Assembly (NCBI GenBank): GCA_016081115.2
Contig: JABTTQ020002610.1
Location: forward strand, 310,030-374,029
Direction: 5' to 3'
From: Rehmannia glutinosa
Lineage: Eukaryota > Streptophyta > Magnoliopsida > Lamiales > Orobanchaceae
DNA length: 64,000 nucleotides
Shown: in pieces, positions 10,049 to 23,174 of the stretch
How the letters are laid out: every line of letters starts with the position of its first letter
Position numbering within the stretch: the stretch's first letter is position 1
The notes under the pieces: generated by a model
The model's input: only the letters and a program-made list of their open reading frames with translations
What the model was told of the DNA's origin: nothing
Databases searched by the model: none
Position numbers and translations under genes: made by a program

Positions 10049-12240
10049 ATGGAAGCAAATTTGACACGCATCCCTATGTTCACTATTGAAGAATTGGATG
10101 ATTGGAAAAAAGTCGTATGTGCTCATCTATCAGCATTACATGATGAGATGTGGATAGTGATAGAAGATGGGCCTCTGCAAATCTTAAAGGTGAACACATT
10201 TGCGAAGAATATTTGAAGGAGAAGAAGATATTGCTCCCGGCACGGTCATGGTTGAAAAACCAAGAACCGAGTGGACAAATGATGACGAGAAAAAGATATA
10301 ACCTGGACAATGTAGCCAAGGACATCCTTTACAAAACCTTGGACAAAGCCATGTTCAATAAAGTCAAATCATGCAAAACGGCTAAGGAAATCAGGACAAG
10401 CGACATTGATTTGTGAAGGCTCGTGAGCAAATCAAGGAAAACAAATTATCGTGTCTGTACAGAAATTTGAGAACTTCAAAATGATCTCAGGAGAAAACCT
10501 GGATCAACTAGATGCTCGGTTCACGTAAATCACAAATGAGTCATCGCACTTGGAAAGGAATATACACGAAGGAAATGTGTATGAAGATCCTAAAAAGTCT
10601 TCGGTGAATGGGAAATGAAGGTCATGGCACCGAGACATTTCATGGACCTATCAAAGACATCCAACCATGAGTTATTCTCGGACCTCAAAGCCTACGAGTT
10701 TGGTGAGAAGAAAAGACCAGGAAGAGACAGTTGTACCCAAAACAATTTGCTCTAATTGTTAAAGATGGAAAGAGAGCGAGGTCAAAGAGGTCATTGACCC
10801 GGAAGAAATAGCCCACGATGGTTAAGAGGTTCAACAAGTTCTTCAATAAGAACTACAAGAGAGGAAAGGGTGAATCTTCCAGAAGACACTCGGCTCCTCC
10901 AAATCAAGGGAAGATAGGCCAACCAAGAGAACAGATCATCAAAAAGTTGAGTATCAAAGGGCCGACAATCCAAGAATGGAAAGAGTCGATCAAAAGGTTG
11001 AATATCTATCTTGAATAGAGACAACCAGGTCACTATGCCATTGATTGTCCATATCCTGTAGTCAACAAATACAGGGATGAAGAAGAAAGGAAGGTCTTGA
11101 GAGAAAAAGACAAGAAAGGAAAAAGGCAATGATGGTCTGCAGAGAGGCTTAAAAAACCAAGTCAAGAGAGACGGTGACTCGAGAGCGATGAAGTGACTAC
11201 TCAAGTGACTCACGAAGAAGAAGCCCGATCTTCTTGATGGCCAAAGAACAAGATCAACCGACCAAGAAGATGAGGTACAATCTAACTCAACAAACTCGGA
11301 CACTAGTGATGGTGACTGTGACACACACACTTCATCACCCACTGATCTTTATGATTCATTAGGCAAAATGATGAAAGATTTTGAACACATTAAATCCTCA
11401 CACACACTATTGAATGAGGAAAACAGCCTACTCAAAAGTCAAAACTCAAAGCTGACTAAGGAGCCGAGTACTCTAAGTCAAATAGCTGATGAGAATGAAA
11501 GTTTAAAGGTTGAAAATGCTAAACTAATAGCAGAAATTGCTGCTATAGAAAAGAGGGAGAATGACCTCATGAATGTTATTGCTTCATTCACTAAGGCATC
11601 TAAATCATTGGATGATCTTATTATGAGTCAAAGAGAATGTGGAGACAAGACAGGCTTAGGATTTAATTCCTCTATGCTATGTCAAACCTCAAAAGTAATT
11701 TTGGAAAAAGGATCTTCAAGCCATGAAGAATCTGAAAAATCCAAAACTCTAAATGTTGCACACACATGCACTCCAAAGCACAATAACAAGCAAACTGGCC
11801 TTGGTTACAAAGGAAAAGGAAAAATGACCGAGTTGAGTGTCTTTGAAAGGACAAGCGAGAAGAGATTGGCCGAGTCCTCGGCAAACTCCTAACAAAAAAT
11901 ACTCTGCAAAGAAGAAGCAGAGCTACCAAAAATCCCAGAAAACCCATAAAAGAAATACATATGATGGGAATGGTAGAAAATATCCAAGCCAAGCTGATTG
12001 GAATAATGTAAACTATCAAAGCATAAACTTATGGAATATAAGCCCAAATGGCAAAGGCCTAGAACTCGCAAAGGCCATTCCAAAAGTACAAGAGCTTTCA
12101 TCAAAGACACCTATGCACCTAGGCATCACACTCAAAATCACCACAACTACCCAAGAAAGGCAATTGCTAAAACACATATGCAGGCATACAAACAAAAGAG
12201 ACAATTTGTAGGAACCTAGAATCCCCAAGCAATTTGTCGG
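10049..12240 (+). pseudogene. Element B gag
   Basis: The start ATG is at 10049, after the leader, and reads MEANLTRIPMFTIEELDDW. The N-terminal segment with DEMWIVIEDGP is typical of copia/Sirevirus Gag. The capsid part is frameshifted from about 10200. At the zinc knuckle (about 11010-11060) only QPGHYAIDC is readable; the first two cysteines seen in element A are lost through a short indel. The coiled-coil C-terminus is open at 11368-11892 (MMKDFEHIKSSH, then LIAEIAAIEKRENDL). Gag forms the cytoplasmic particle and probably uses this coil for self-association (inference). Confidence 0.75.
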
Positions 12241-13660
12241 GATTAATTATGATTATGGCGATAGATGGAAACCCCTTAGAGTCAAATCATTTGGCTATAA
12301 GTTGGTTGGATCATCTTACAATTCTAACCCCTCGGGACCGGACAAGTATGGGTACCTAAAACTTAATTTCCTTGATTGCGGAGTTCAAGGAACAGTGAGT
12401 GCAAGGAACCTGGTACATGGATAGTGGTTGTTCGGACACATGACAGAAACAAGAAAAATCTGTCAAAATTCAAGGAAGTTAAAGGAGCAAAAGTCATATT
12501 TGGTGGAAATGAAGCTCCTGGTGAAATAAGAGGCATTGGATCCATCAAGAGGAATGGATTAGAAATCACAGACGTTGCATATGTTGAAGGACTCAACTTC
12601 AATTTATCGAGCATCACCAACTCGTGACAAGGGCTACAATGTTGGATTCAACATGGGAATATGCCAAATCAAAGATATTGAATCAAATGAAGTTGTCTTT
12701 GCCGCAAGGATGTAGACAGAAAAATATGTATGTAGTGGATTGGTCAAGCAACACCCAAAGACATCTCTACTAGCAAAAAAGCACACTGAATCAAGTTAGG
12801 TCGTGGCACAAAAAGCCGAGTCACCGAATTTCAAAACAATTAACAAGGCGGCAAGAAGTCATCTTGTGGAAGGATTACAGGACTCAAGATACAAAAAGGA
12901 GAGCATATGTGACGCATGTCGAAGGAAAACAAATCAAGTCGTCATTCAAAGAAAAGACATGCCCATCCTCAACAAGAATATTGCATCCGCTTCATATGGA
13001 TCTATTTGGCCCAAAGTGGAACAAAAACATAAGTGGAAAGAAATATACCTTGGTGGTAGTAGATGACTATTCAAGATATACATGGACAATATTCATGTGT
13101 AAGAAGAAAGAAACTCTACAAAAACTACGGTGATGAAGAGGATTCAAAACGAGAAGAGTCAAACCATTATCAAAATAAGATCGGACAGAGGAACCGAGTT
13201 TGTCAATGGAATAATAACTCGATTGTATTGAGAATGGTATTGGTCATGAACTATCAAGCAGCAAGGACTCCACAAAGAGAATGGAGTTGCGTAAATAAGG
13301 AATAGAACCCTCAAAGAAGCGGCGAGGACCATGTTAGTCAAGCGGGGTTACCAAAAAGATTTTGGGTGAAGCAATCAACACAGACTTGCTACACCCAAAA
13401 CAGGATGTATGATAAATGAGCGGTGACAAAGACTCCCTATGAGATCCGGATTGGAAGAAAACCAAATGTTGCATACTTGAGAATATTTGGATGTAAATGC
13501 TTCATCCACAACAATGGCAAAGACAACCTAAAGGCTTTTGATGCTAAAGTCGATGAAGGTATCTTCTTAGGATACTCGGTGAAAGCAAGGCCTACGAGGA
13601 TACTCAACAAAAGAACTATGGTTACGAAGAATCCATTCATGTGGTATTCGATGAGCCAAA
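12241..13660 (+). pseudogene. Element B protease and integrase
   Basis: The retropepsin begins near 12409 with WYMDSGCS, the Asp-Ser-Gly catalytic triplet, then loses frame by one base (a CAG-type site) but continues as FKEVKGAKVIFGG and GLEITDVAYVEGLNFNL to about 12620. The pre-integrase HHCC domain (12800-12960, FKTINKAARSHL) and the start of the catalytic core (YTLVVVDDYSRYTWTIFM, about 13040-13090) follow in shifting frames. The C-terminal part (TPYEIRIGRKPN, FGCKCFIHNN, about 13430-13560) resembles copia integrase ends. Because A lacks the protease, this is the only protease of this family in the window. Confidence 0.75.
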
Positions 13661-13869
13661 TGTAAATGGAGAAGACATTGAAGAGTCACCGATAAGTGAA
13701 TCATCCAACCATACGAAGAATCCCTATCTTTGGGGAAGTCGGGAATTATCAATTCGAGAAGAAGATGAGATTGCTGAATCTCAAAAAAATTTGGAGAATT
13801 TGCAGCTAAGTGATTAAGAGAGAGGTGACCAAGACAACAGTACGCAAGTCGATCAATCCGGCTAACTTA

Positions 13870-15520
13870 CTCCAACCTCGATGTAAGATGGCTGAGAGAT
13901 CATCCACCAGAACTTGTCATTGGAGATATAAGAGAAGGTGTCAAAACAAGATCCAGAACTCAACAAGAAGCTATGTTCACATGCTTCATCTCGCAAATAG
14001 AGCCCAAAGACGTGTCACAAGCATTGGACGACACACACCGGATTCAAGCTATGCAAGAAGAGTGAATCGGTTTGAAAGAAATAAAGTATGGGAATTAGTG
14101 CAAAGACCCATACATCAAAATGTTATTGGCACCAAATGGGTGTTCGTAAATAAGATGAACGAGGAAGGTTCTGTGGTAAGAAACAAAGCGGACTAGTAGC
14201 CAAAGGATATTGCCAAGAAGAAGGGATAGATTTTGATGAAACATTTGCCCCTGTAGCAAGATTGGAAGCTATAAGGATGTTTCTTGCCTATGCAGCTCAC
14301 AAGAATTTCATTGTATATCAGATGGATGTAAAAAGTGCATTCCTAAATGGTTTATTGGAAGAAGAAGTGTATGTTGAACAACCTCGAGGATTTGAGCAGA
14401 AAACTTTTGGAGATAAGGTATACAAACTCAAGAAAGCCCTGTATGGATTGAAGCAGGCACCCGAGCATGGTATGATACCTTGTCACAATTCCTAATTGAA
14501 AATGGATTCACTAAAGGAAAAGTAGATAGAACACTTTTTTAATTCAAGACAAAAAGAGTATCTTTGCTTGTTCAAGTATATGTGGATGACATCATTTTTG
14601 GATCCACTAACAAAGAGTTGTGTGAAAAATTTTCAAACCTCATGCAAAGTAAATTTGAAATGAGCATGATGGGAGAGTCGACATTCTTCCTTGGACTCCA
14701 AGTAAAACAGTGAAGGATGGAACCTTCATAAGTCAAACAAAATACACCGAGAGATTTAATGAAGAAGTTTGGTATGGAAGAGAAGTCTTACGTAAAAATA
14801 CCAATGAACTCATCACCAAAATGGACATGGATGCAGATGGCAAGCCTGTAGATCAAACAAGATACTGAGCACTTATTGGATCATTGCTCTACCTCACAAA
14901 GAAGCGGACGGACATCACCTTTCTTTGTAGGTGTATGTGCAAGATTTCAATGCTCCAAAAGAAAGCCATATGACAAAGACCTAAGAAAATATTGAGATAC
15001 TTGAAAGGAAGCCAAGAAGTAGGCCTATGGTATCCAAAAGAAGGTGGATTCAAGCTAATTGGCTATTCGATTCGACTATCTTTGGATGCGAGTTGATAGG
15101 AAGAGCACTTGAGGCACATGTCAAATGCTAGGAAACAGTGATTTCTGGTTTAGCAAGAAGCAAAATTCAATAGCCACCTCTACTGGTGAGCGAGAATACA
15201 TAGGCTGCATGGCGTTTGTTGTGCCCAAGTCCTATGGATGAGACGGTGAGAGACTCGAGGTTGAGGAAAAAGAAATTCCAATCATGTGTGATAACACAAG
15301 TGCAATTGCAATTACTCAAAATCTCGTGTTGCATTCAAGAACAAAGCACATTGATGTCGATATCACTTCATAAGAGATCATGTTGAAAAGAAGGACATCA
15401 TCCTGGAATATATCTCAAGCGATAAACAACTAGCCGACATCTTCACAAAACCATTATGTGAGTCAAGATTTGAAGAACTCAAGCATGAGTTGGGACTAAT
15501 TGAGCTAAGTGACACTCGGA
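13870..15520 (+). pseudogene. Element B reverse transcriptase and RNase H
   Basis: RVT_2 reverse transcriptase with NVIGTKWVF (about 14117), VAKGYCQEEGIDFDE (about 14200), the palm QMDVKSAFLNG (14262-14350), KKALYGLKQAP (about 14430) and YVDD at 14578-14589. RNase H pieces follow to about 15480 (SNTSAIAITQ-like near 15290, RTKHIDV near 15345, ending with LADIFTKPLCESRFEELKH near 15435-15490). Frameshifts fall mostly at positions where element A reads CAG or CTG. Sequence and spacing otherwise follow element A closely. Confidence 0.82.
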
Positions 15521-16063
15521 TTTAATCAAAGAAGAGAAATGGACAAAAGGGGTGAAAAAGAGTGAAAACAGTAAATCGGCCAAGAAATCACCAGATCGGA
15601 AAGAACTGACTACACCGAGTCGGTGATAGTGAGTCACTAAGAGAACTATGAGAAGTAGAGTTAAATCGGCTAAGGGATAAATTTGAGTCACTTATGAGCA
15701 AATGACAAAAACGCAATCGTTTTGACTAAGCGGGAATGTTTTAAGGAATACGTCAAAGATAATGATGATGTGTCAGACATAAAGCGCACACCAAGCTTAT
15801 GATTGGATATAAATGTTGCCGCATTAAATACGAGACATTAAATGCTCAATAGCGTGCAAAATCCAAGCCGTTGATTTCGATCACATTTCAAAAACCACCC
15901 GCACGTCCTTTCATAAACCATATTTAAACCATTTTCATCCGTTTCTCTCTCACACTTCTAAAACTGTTCATCTCTTTCTCTCAAAAGCAAAGGCAAAAAT
16001 ACTCTCTAAACCCTATCTATCTTCAAATCAATTTTCGAGTTTTCCTTGATACAATCCTCGAAA
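15521..16063 (+). other. Spacer between pol and the third ORF of element B
   Basis: This is the non-coding equivalent of 3962-4536, with repeated AAATCGGC/GTCGGT-like units replacing the CAGCTGA units of A. The stretch 15690-15910 is the best conserved part between copies. I see no independent gene. Confidence 0.5.
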
Positions 16064-19000
16064 ATGGCACCAACTTATGACTTTACCAAGTTAGGGAAGC
16101 AAATCCACACCGGCTCTACGGTGGATTTCGACGGGATGGTGAAACAGGGTCCGACGACACCCTAGTGAAGAAAATCACTGAAAAGTTAGAAACGTCAAAA
16201 TCGAAACCGTTTACGGCGTTAGAATACCCGATGACATATGTGGAGGAGGTCGCACAATTCACGTGAATCTTTGAGATTCACGATGAAGGAATCAAGTCAT
16301 CCACATTCACGGAAAGCATCGACTATCTCGCAAGGATTTGGCCAAACATTGCTCACTACTAGCAGAGGGCGCGAGAGATTAACGAAGGCGATGTAATCTG
16401 GCGAGATGCTTGGAAAGAAATAGCCAAGCCCGACTTTTTTGATAAAATAGTGTATACTGACAAACAAGAGAGCTGGCTTGAAGGAGGATTATCACAAGTC
16501 GTTGGACATAGTTGCCAAATGTATCGACATCAAATTTTGCTTTTGACCAATCTGTCAAAAGGCAAAGTGATTGTAATGGCTGCAATCATCGCGAGAAAAA
16601 GAAGATAAACAATTTGAGTTTGTCTACAGAGACTCTGCCCGAACGTAGGGAACAAATCCTTCAAAGAAGATGGCACATTTGGAGGATCCTAGGATATGGC
16701 CTAGTGATTGGCCGGCTAATGGAGGTGAAAGGAGTTCCTCTTAGACATGGGAAGGCATTCCATGTTAACAAGAGGATGTTGAGCAAACCTCTGCGCGCCT
16801 GAAGAGAGCTTACGCCAAGAGAGGCGACACAGTGAGTGGGGAATCACTGACCTGAAGATACTGGTTGTTTCCTCTCCACCCAAGAAGAGAGCGCCCAGCC
16901 TACTAAGAAAAGCTGTTGCCCCTGCAGCAAAGAAAGAAAACCAAACATGCTCCCCCGCAGCAGTCACCGCCCCGCAGTCGTGTCTCCCGCCCGCAGCTAG
17001 CGGTCGAGAAGGACTCTCAAATACCTTCTCGATCGTCAAAAAGAGGAGAACCGAGAAGCCACGACGGCCCGCTCCTCGAAAAAGACACCAACACGCCCCC
17101 GCCCCAAGACTCGAGAGGACACCGTGTCCGAACCGTAAATCCCTCGGTACAAACTAGGAGACGAAGAAGAATCATCAAGTAGTCCGAATGGAGAAACCCG
17201 GTGAGTCGATTACTCGGCTAGAGCAAACACAGGAGACTCTTCGGAGAAGTAGAGTCTCGGATGTAATTGATGAAACAACCAAGTCTGCTTTGAAGGCGTC
17301 AGAGGCAACCAAGACACGCCTATAGTTCACACAAATTTAAACACAAGAAGAAACTCGCTAGCAGAGATAGTGATGTAATGATCCTATCCCACCGCACCCG
17401 GACATCCAAAATCGTCTGCGTGAGTGGAGAAAATGGAAGTTGAGTAAGTCAAGGAACAGTTCCAACTACCGAGTTTATAGAAGAAGAAGAGGAACTGCTA
17501 AATTTCCTGGACTAAAAATCGTGCTCCCAAAGACTTGATGAAGACAACTGCTTAGACATCCTGCAGATTTTCAAGGAAAAGGAGAGAGAAAAGCAAGCTG
17601 AGGAAGCCGAGGCACGTGAGAAGGCAAGCATCCGCCCTATCTCCGGTACCACGAGAACACACACATCCTCTCCTTGATGTCTTCTCGGACAGGTGATGAG
17701 GATCGAGAGAATGCTTCGCCACAGAAGAGTTGCAAATGCGAGAAGAATTGCAGAATCTTTAATCCTTCACGAGCAAAGATTGATGGAGGGACCAGGAGAG
17801 TCCTCGAACACACGGTGAAATCGATCCAATGGGAGTGGTTGACAAATAGCCACCCTATTGTTGCTTCCACCACTTCCCACTCACTCGGAAGAAGGCAACA
17901 AGGGTGATGGCGATGAAACCGGGATAGTGGGGAACCCAGTCGAGCCAACCCCTATTGAAGGTGTGTTACCACCGCCCCTGGTGAACAATTAATCGAAGCA
18001 AGGGAGTTTGGAGACGAGTGACCCCATTCCAAGTCACTCGGTGCGCGCCCGGGGACACTTCCTCCATCGGCTGCAGCAAGGTTGGAGGATGCTGCAGATG
18101 ACTCCACAACGAATCAAGGAGGCGAAGTAGAGAGAATACAAACACAAGAAGAAAGCAAGTTGCCATCAACGAAGCTCAGGCGATTGCTTGAGACTGTCTC
18201 ACCGAGGTGCCAACCGCTCCGAAGCTAATGACGCCGCCGAGGCGATCGAGCCTGAGATGGAACGGCCCTGGGAGTTAACACTGGCGATGAAAGTGCAATC
18301 CATGGGGTTGAGACTCCAATGGATGCCACCCAGAAGACCCTAAGACAGTGACACTGTCGAAAGGGAGGACCAGGCCTCACCGCAAAGAGAGACCGCTGGA
18401 GGTAATGAAGGCCCACGGGAGGTTGAGACTTCCGGGTAAGGTAGTCAAGTCGAGAACATCCCTCCCGCTATCATCGACCCATCCGAGAAGGAGATAAGCG
18501 CACTTCATGATTCCCAGGATAATCCTCGATGTCACATTTCGGGATCAAGGCAAAGAAGAAAGCCGAGTCATCCCCCGTGCCAAATCCAAAAGACTCAGTG
18601 CGGATGTTCCAAGCACGAGCAAGTCGATCCCAAGACTACTCGTCAAACTTTTAACTTTGATGATGAGCCACCAATGGAAATCTCATCATCGTCCGATGAC
18701 GCTCGATAAGGCCGAGGACCGGTCTACTCAAATGGAAAAATTTTGAGACCAACGAAGCTGTTGAGACACCTGAGGCTCGGCAAGTCGGGTCCACTTCACA
18801 ACAAGACCCGGTGAACAAGAGACCACTACACAGGCTCCTCAAGTCGCAGCAGATCGATTCCCAAAAGAACTTCACGCGCACCGCTCATCATTGAACAGAT
18901 CCCGGTTGGCGGTGATGAATCTTTTGTAGAATCTTTTCCTTTTTCCCGGAGGTACCCGAACTCCATGAAGAGTCGAGAGAATGAACGCGACGCTATCGCG

Positions 19001-20545
19001 CATCAGCCTCCGTTTTCTCTTCGATACCATTGTTCCGATTGCTTATGACTTTGATCTTTGTATGGCCATCACCGCAGCAGAAGAATCATTGAAGTTCGAG
19101 AAGTGTTCAAGGCACTATTTGCCGAGGTTGAACGGATGGAGAGGCATCAGCCTCTTTGGACATGCGATTTGGACAACAGAGATGCCAACCTTACGGCCGA
19201 CTTGAGAGGCATAATTGATCGAGAATAAGGGAATGGTGGCAACAACAAGCAAACAATGCGTGTAGAACAAGTCGATTCTTCAGGACATTGTTCAACAAGT
19301 CTTGGTATGGAGAGTGAAAATGCTTATGCAAAAACAAAGCCGAGAGAACATATTGAGCATATGCATGAAGCTCACATTGCCGAGATAAAGTCGCTGCGTG
19401 AGCAAAATACAAATGATCTACAGCGGTTGGAAGAACACATGACAAAAAATTCAGCCTTCTCATGGCTGAGATGAAGCGATTTCAGCAGAATCCAACGCTA
19501 CTCGATCCGAATTTCGTCCGCATACAACGCAGCAGACTGAAGCGAGAACTCGACCATCGAAGACTCGACTTCATGCTTGCCAAGATGTTCCCTGGGGTTC
19601 CTCTATCCTTTGATGATGCCAAAAAGGGGAAGATGAATACCTTAAAGTGCTAAAATCAAGTCGAAAAGAAAAGAGCAAATTTGAGAAGGAAAATCGGTGA
19701 GAAGTCTTAAAACAAAAGAAAGGGAAGCTTGTTGAGGGGAAGGGTCGACGGATGTGACTTTGATGATTGCACAAACCCCCCAACAAGGTCTGTCACACGG
19801 TGACATTATCAGACAAACTCCCCGTGACTCTGCCACTCCAACACTCTGCTGTATCTATCTATGGCGAGAAGACAAAAACAATTGAAGCAGGGATGAAGGA
19901 AGTGGAAGGAAGAATGGATGCCCGAGTTATGAACATCTTGAAAGAACACGGAGGCATTCCAAAGAGACAGAGACACTTATGCCATTTCGTATGATGTCCA
20001 GGACAGAGCCGTCGATCGCCTGACGAATCTGAGAACACTCGAATCAAGGATACTTTGCAAATATGTCTATGGCTCAAGCTTGGGACTTGTATCTTGGGAA
20101 AAGGGTCTCACATTATGTGAAGAAGGCCGACAGCAGCAGACTATCGCGATCGCTCTGCTGGTCACTCAGTGGGAAGAAGAAGACCCCAAAGACAAAGATA
20201 CGCCCGCAGGTAGAGGAAGAAGCAGTAGTGGAGGAAGAAGCTTCGCAGACCTAGGCCTCGCCCAAGAATATTGAATACGTAGATCCAGAAAAGAAAGGAG
20301 GGATCTCTGGGTTGGGCTTGATCAAGTGGCAAATTTGCGAGTGGCTAAAACTAACGCTGAGTATGCAAAAGAATAGAAGAAGAAAACAAGAGACAAACTC
20401 AGCTATGGCAGGAGAGACAGGAAAGATTAAGAAAAGATGAAGCTGCCAGGAAGGCATATGAAAAGAAAACGAAGGCAACTGATGACGAGAAAAAGAGAAG
20501 AAGAGAAGAAGATGATGAACAAGATGAAAGAAGGAGACAATGAAG
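16064..20545 (+). pseudogene. Element B third ORF (Sirevirus 'envelope-like' position)
   Basis: This begins at ATG 16064 (MAPTYDFTKLGKQIHTGST) and lacks the early stop present in A. Downstream the same regions appear in order: an N-terminal globular part, a Lys/Pro/Ala-rich basic part (16860-17180), acidic repeats with VETPMDATQ-like segments (18230-18460), a helical part (19260-19480) and a charged C-terminal tail (about 20280-20540). Frames change often. Two independent copies with the same order and about 4.5 kb length make this a genuine element ORF of unknown function. I find no recognisable enzyme motif, signal peptide or membrane span. Confidence 0.62.
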
Positions 20546-20831
20546 AAGGAGATGAAGTGTTCTGTGCCCAACCCTTCGTGTATTTCACTATGTAAATACA
20601 TACAATGTAAGTCTTACGTAATAAAGTCAGTAAATTCTTTTATTTCTCTGTGTAGGCAAATATGAACTCGATACACCTTGTAAAAATTGTGTAAAAAGTA
20701 CAAGAATGATATGATCAATAAAAAGATTGATTCTGCGCATACATTCTATGTCAATACACTATCTCGTATGTATCTTTGTTATTTGCATTTTTGAATGGTT
20801 TAAGTTTTGGCATCATCAAAAGTGGGGAAAT
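20546..20831 (+). other. Element B 3' untranslated region and polypurine tract
   Basis: Non-coding, aligned with 9121-9452. The purine tract ends at 20831, directly before the LTR start TGTTAGGA. Confidence 0.75.
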
Positions 20832-21023
20832 TGTTAGGAATTTTATTGTTTAGATTTTGATGAATGCCATGTAAAACTTAGAATAGAAAGTTGGCACCCC
20901 AATTTTTATTGTATAATGCATTGTAACAATTAGAGCTGGTCAAGCTGAGTTAAGTCAGCTACGCCCTAACATGCAAGAAGACAATCAAGATGGAAGGAAG
21001 ACTCTGTGTGAGACAAATTGAGT

Positions 21024-21674
21024 ATGGCAAAGAAGAGTAGAGCGGGAACTCTACTAAAGAAGCGGTGAGATGCGGCCAAGTGGAGTATCAGTCAAGTCAA
21101 CTCGAGAAAAGCCAAGTCTCAAGTTGAAGTGAGAAGAGTCATCCATGATTGGAAGTCGACTCTAAGTCACCTGGGGAAAGCAAGGAAATGCAAATCAAGT
21201 CGAGATAATCAGTAAAAAAGACCGTTTAGACGAGTAAATCAAGAGATTTACTTAAACAAGTAATATCTCCATACCACCTTTCTTGAAGTGCTCAGTCCCA
21301 GAAGCGTGCAAATGGAATGAACCAATGGGAAGCACTACACCGTGTCAGAAATGGCAAAGAAGAGTAGACGGGAACTCTACTAAAGAAGCAGCTGAGATGC
21401 AGCCAAGTGGAGTATCAGTCAAGTCAACTCGAGAAAAGCCAAGTCTCAAGTTGAAGTGACAGAAGAGTCATCCAATGATTGGAAGCTGACTCTAAGTCAC
21501 CTGGGGAAAGCAAGGAAATGCAGTCAAGTCGAGATAACTGTAAAAAGACCGTTGCACAGAAATCAAGAGATTTACTTAAACAAGTAATATCTCCATACCA
21601 CCTTTCTTGAAGTGCTCAGTCCCAGAAGCGTGCAAATGGAATGAACCAATGGGAAGCACTACACCGTGTCAGAA
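21024..21674 (+). repeat. 327-bp tandem duplication inside the element B LTR
   Basis: Unit 1 is 21024-21350 and unit 2 is 21351-21674. Both begin ATGGCAAAGAAGAGTAGA and end CCGTGTCAGAA. Element A's LTR has a single copy (about 23570-23900). The duplication lies upstream of the TATA box, so it doubles a U3 segment. The units differ mainly at CTG/CAG-type positions. Confidence 0.85.
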
Positions 21675-21808
21675 CTCTGAAAAGGTGAAAGAACAATTCA
21701 TACGAGGAAATGGCAATTCCAAGAACTGCAACAAGACAAACCAACGACTGCAAGTGACTTTCAAAAATAAGCCTATCTCTTCAACTGGCAAATTTTTTGA
21801 AAGTTCAC

Positions 21809-21817
21809 TATAAAAGG
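21809..21817 (+). promoter_or_regulatory. TATA box of the Sirevirus LTR promoter
   Basis: TATAAAAGG, conserved in the element A LTR at 24028-24036 in the same context (CACTATAAAAGGCTGAGGA). The position in the LTR fits an RNA polymerase II promoter at the U3/R boundary. Confidence 0.7.
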
Positions 21818-22702
21818 CTGAGGAGTTTGTTTGAGAAGAAAAGACACACACGTGAGATATACAAGCATATTAGAAAAACTGAAACATTCTCAATCCTCAA
21901 GCCTACATTACGAAGAACATCAATCCAACACTCACCTGTGAAGGAAAGATAACTTCAATCAGTTGAAGAGGAAAATACTGAAAACAAGGGGTCTACATTC
22001 CAGGAAGGATTGTAGGAAGGTTCAAGGTTGAACCAAGTCTTAAGCTTGTGGAGGGCTTCGTGATCAAATCCAAAGAGCTTGAGCAAGTGAGTGTAGTAAG
22101 CAAAGCTGTACCTGTGAGAAGAAGCCGAGTCGTACGAGAAGCCCGGTGAGTGATCAAGGCGTCTCAGATCGAGTCCCAAAGGATCAAGTCATTTGTGTGA
22201 TCAAGACTTGTATCCGGATTTGTTACCACTTTGTAAACCGATCATTACCTAGTGGATTCCTCCGGGGAGTTGGAGAAGAGAGGAGTAGAAGAATTACCCC
22301 ATCTTCGAACCTCTATAAAAATTTTGTGTCATTTACATTTCAAAGCATTTTAATTCTCGCATTTTTAAGCGCTTATATCTGTGATAAATTTGCTATTCAC
22401 TCAATCACTTATAAGTACTAAACCAAGCACTAAACTCTTACTTAATCAAACTTAAGGGTGTTAAGTCTTCCGCTGAAAATAAAATCACAGTCGAGTTAAT
22501 TTAGAGTCAACGGTGAGTTATTCCATCAACGACTTAGTTGAGTGTTGAGAGATTAACTCTCTTGAGTGACTAAATTGATTTGTCCATCAAGGACACAATT
22601 GTGTAGTATCAACTCGAATATTTAAAAGGACTAAATCGAAAATTTGGTAAGGTTTATTCAACCCCCTTCTAAACCTTACACTTACACCCCTTGGGACCTA
22701 CA

Positions 22703-23174
22703 AGTGGTATCGAGCAGTCACGAGTTCGAATTCCCTTGGAAGCACGCTGCAGATGGAGGTTGCCGGGAGCGGTGGAACCGAGATGCCGGGCGCAATGGGA
22801 GGTAAACGGACCGTAATCGAAGGGTAGGTTGCGGTGGCGTAATCGAGGTAAAACGGATTGGAGTGAAGGTGTAGGTTCTTTGGGTGGACAGAATGAAGGG
22901 TAGGTTGCCGATGTCCGGAATTGAGGTAAAATAGATCGAATCAAGGTGTAGGTTCTTTGGGTGGACCAGAATCGAAGGGTAAGTTGCCAGTGTGGCCGAA
23001 TCGAGGTAAACAGGACCGAATCGAAGGTGTAGGTTCTTTGGGTGGCCGGAATCGAGAGGCTTGCGTGACGCGACGCTGAACGAAGAAGTTGGCGTTAGAA
23101 CGGCGAGGAAGTTTGGCGGCAACAAGAGTTGCCAAGCACCGAGCCGAGATCTTGGCAGTCTTTGGGGAGGGGAT
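22703..23174 (+). mobile_element. Cassandra TRIM internal domain with primer site and polypurine tract
   Basis: This follows the Sirevirus LTR without a gap. It starts with AGTGGTATCGAGC (primer site at 22704-22715), then non-coding GC-richer sequence with GAGTTCGAATTCCC, and ends with the purine tract GGGGAGGGGAT before a Cassandra LTR at 23175. It has no gag-like reading frame, as expected for a TRIM. Assignment to Cassandra is by position (between a primer site and a Cassandra LTR) and by absence of Sirevirus leader sequence. Confidence 0.65.
22795..23060 (+). repeat. Tandem repeat of ~76-81 bp in the Cassandra interior
   Basis: The phrase AGGTGTAGGTTCTTTGGGTG recurs at about 22867, 22943 and 23024, with companion phrases TCGAGGTAAA and GGGTAGGTTGCC between. 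This gives about 3.5 imperfect units. Confidence 0.75.

Larger units (their letters stand above)
9933..20831 (+). mobile_element. Sirevirus-like element B, internal region
   Basis: The same architecture as element A but complete from the primer site: leader (9933-10048), gag, protease, integrase, reverse transcriptase, RNase H, spacer, third ORF, 3' untranslated region and purine tract. It is followed by its own 3' LTR (20832-22702). There is no Sirevirus 5' LTR: a Cassandra LTR stands in that place. It keeps the protease and the integrase-RT linker that A has lost, so it is not derived from A. Reading frames are broken at least every few hundred bases. Confidence 0.85.
20832..22702 (+). repeat. 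Element B 3' LTR
   Basis: The LTR starts TGTTAGGAATTTTATTG and ends GGGACCTACA at 22702, immediately before a primer-binding site. It is 1871 bp because of an internal 327-bp tandem duplication; without it the LTR is about 1544 bp. The split LTR of element A (9453-9586 plus 23512-24965) aligns along its whole length. The U3/R transition is marked by TATAAAAGG at 21809-21817. Confidence 0.85.
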
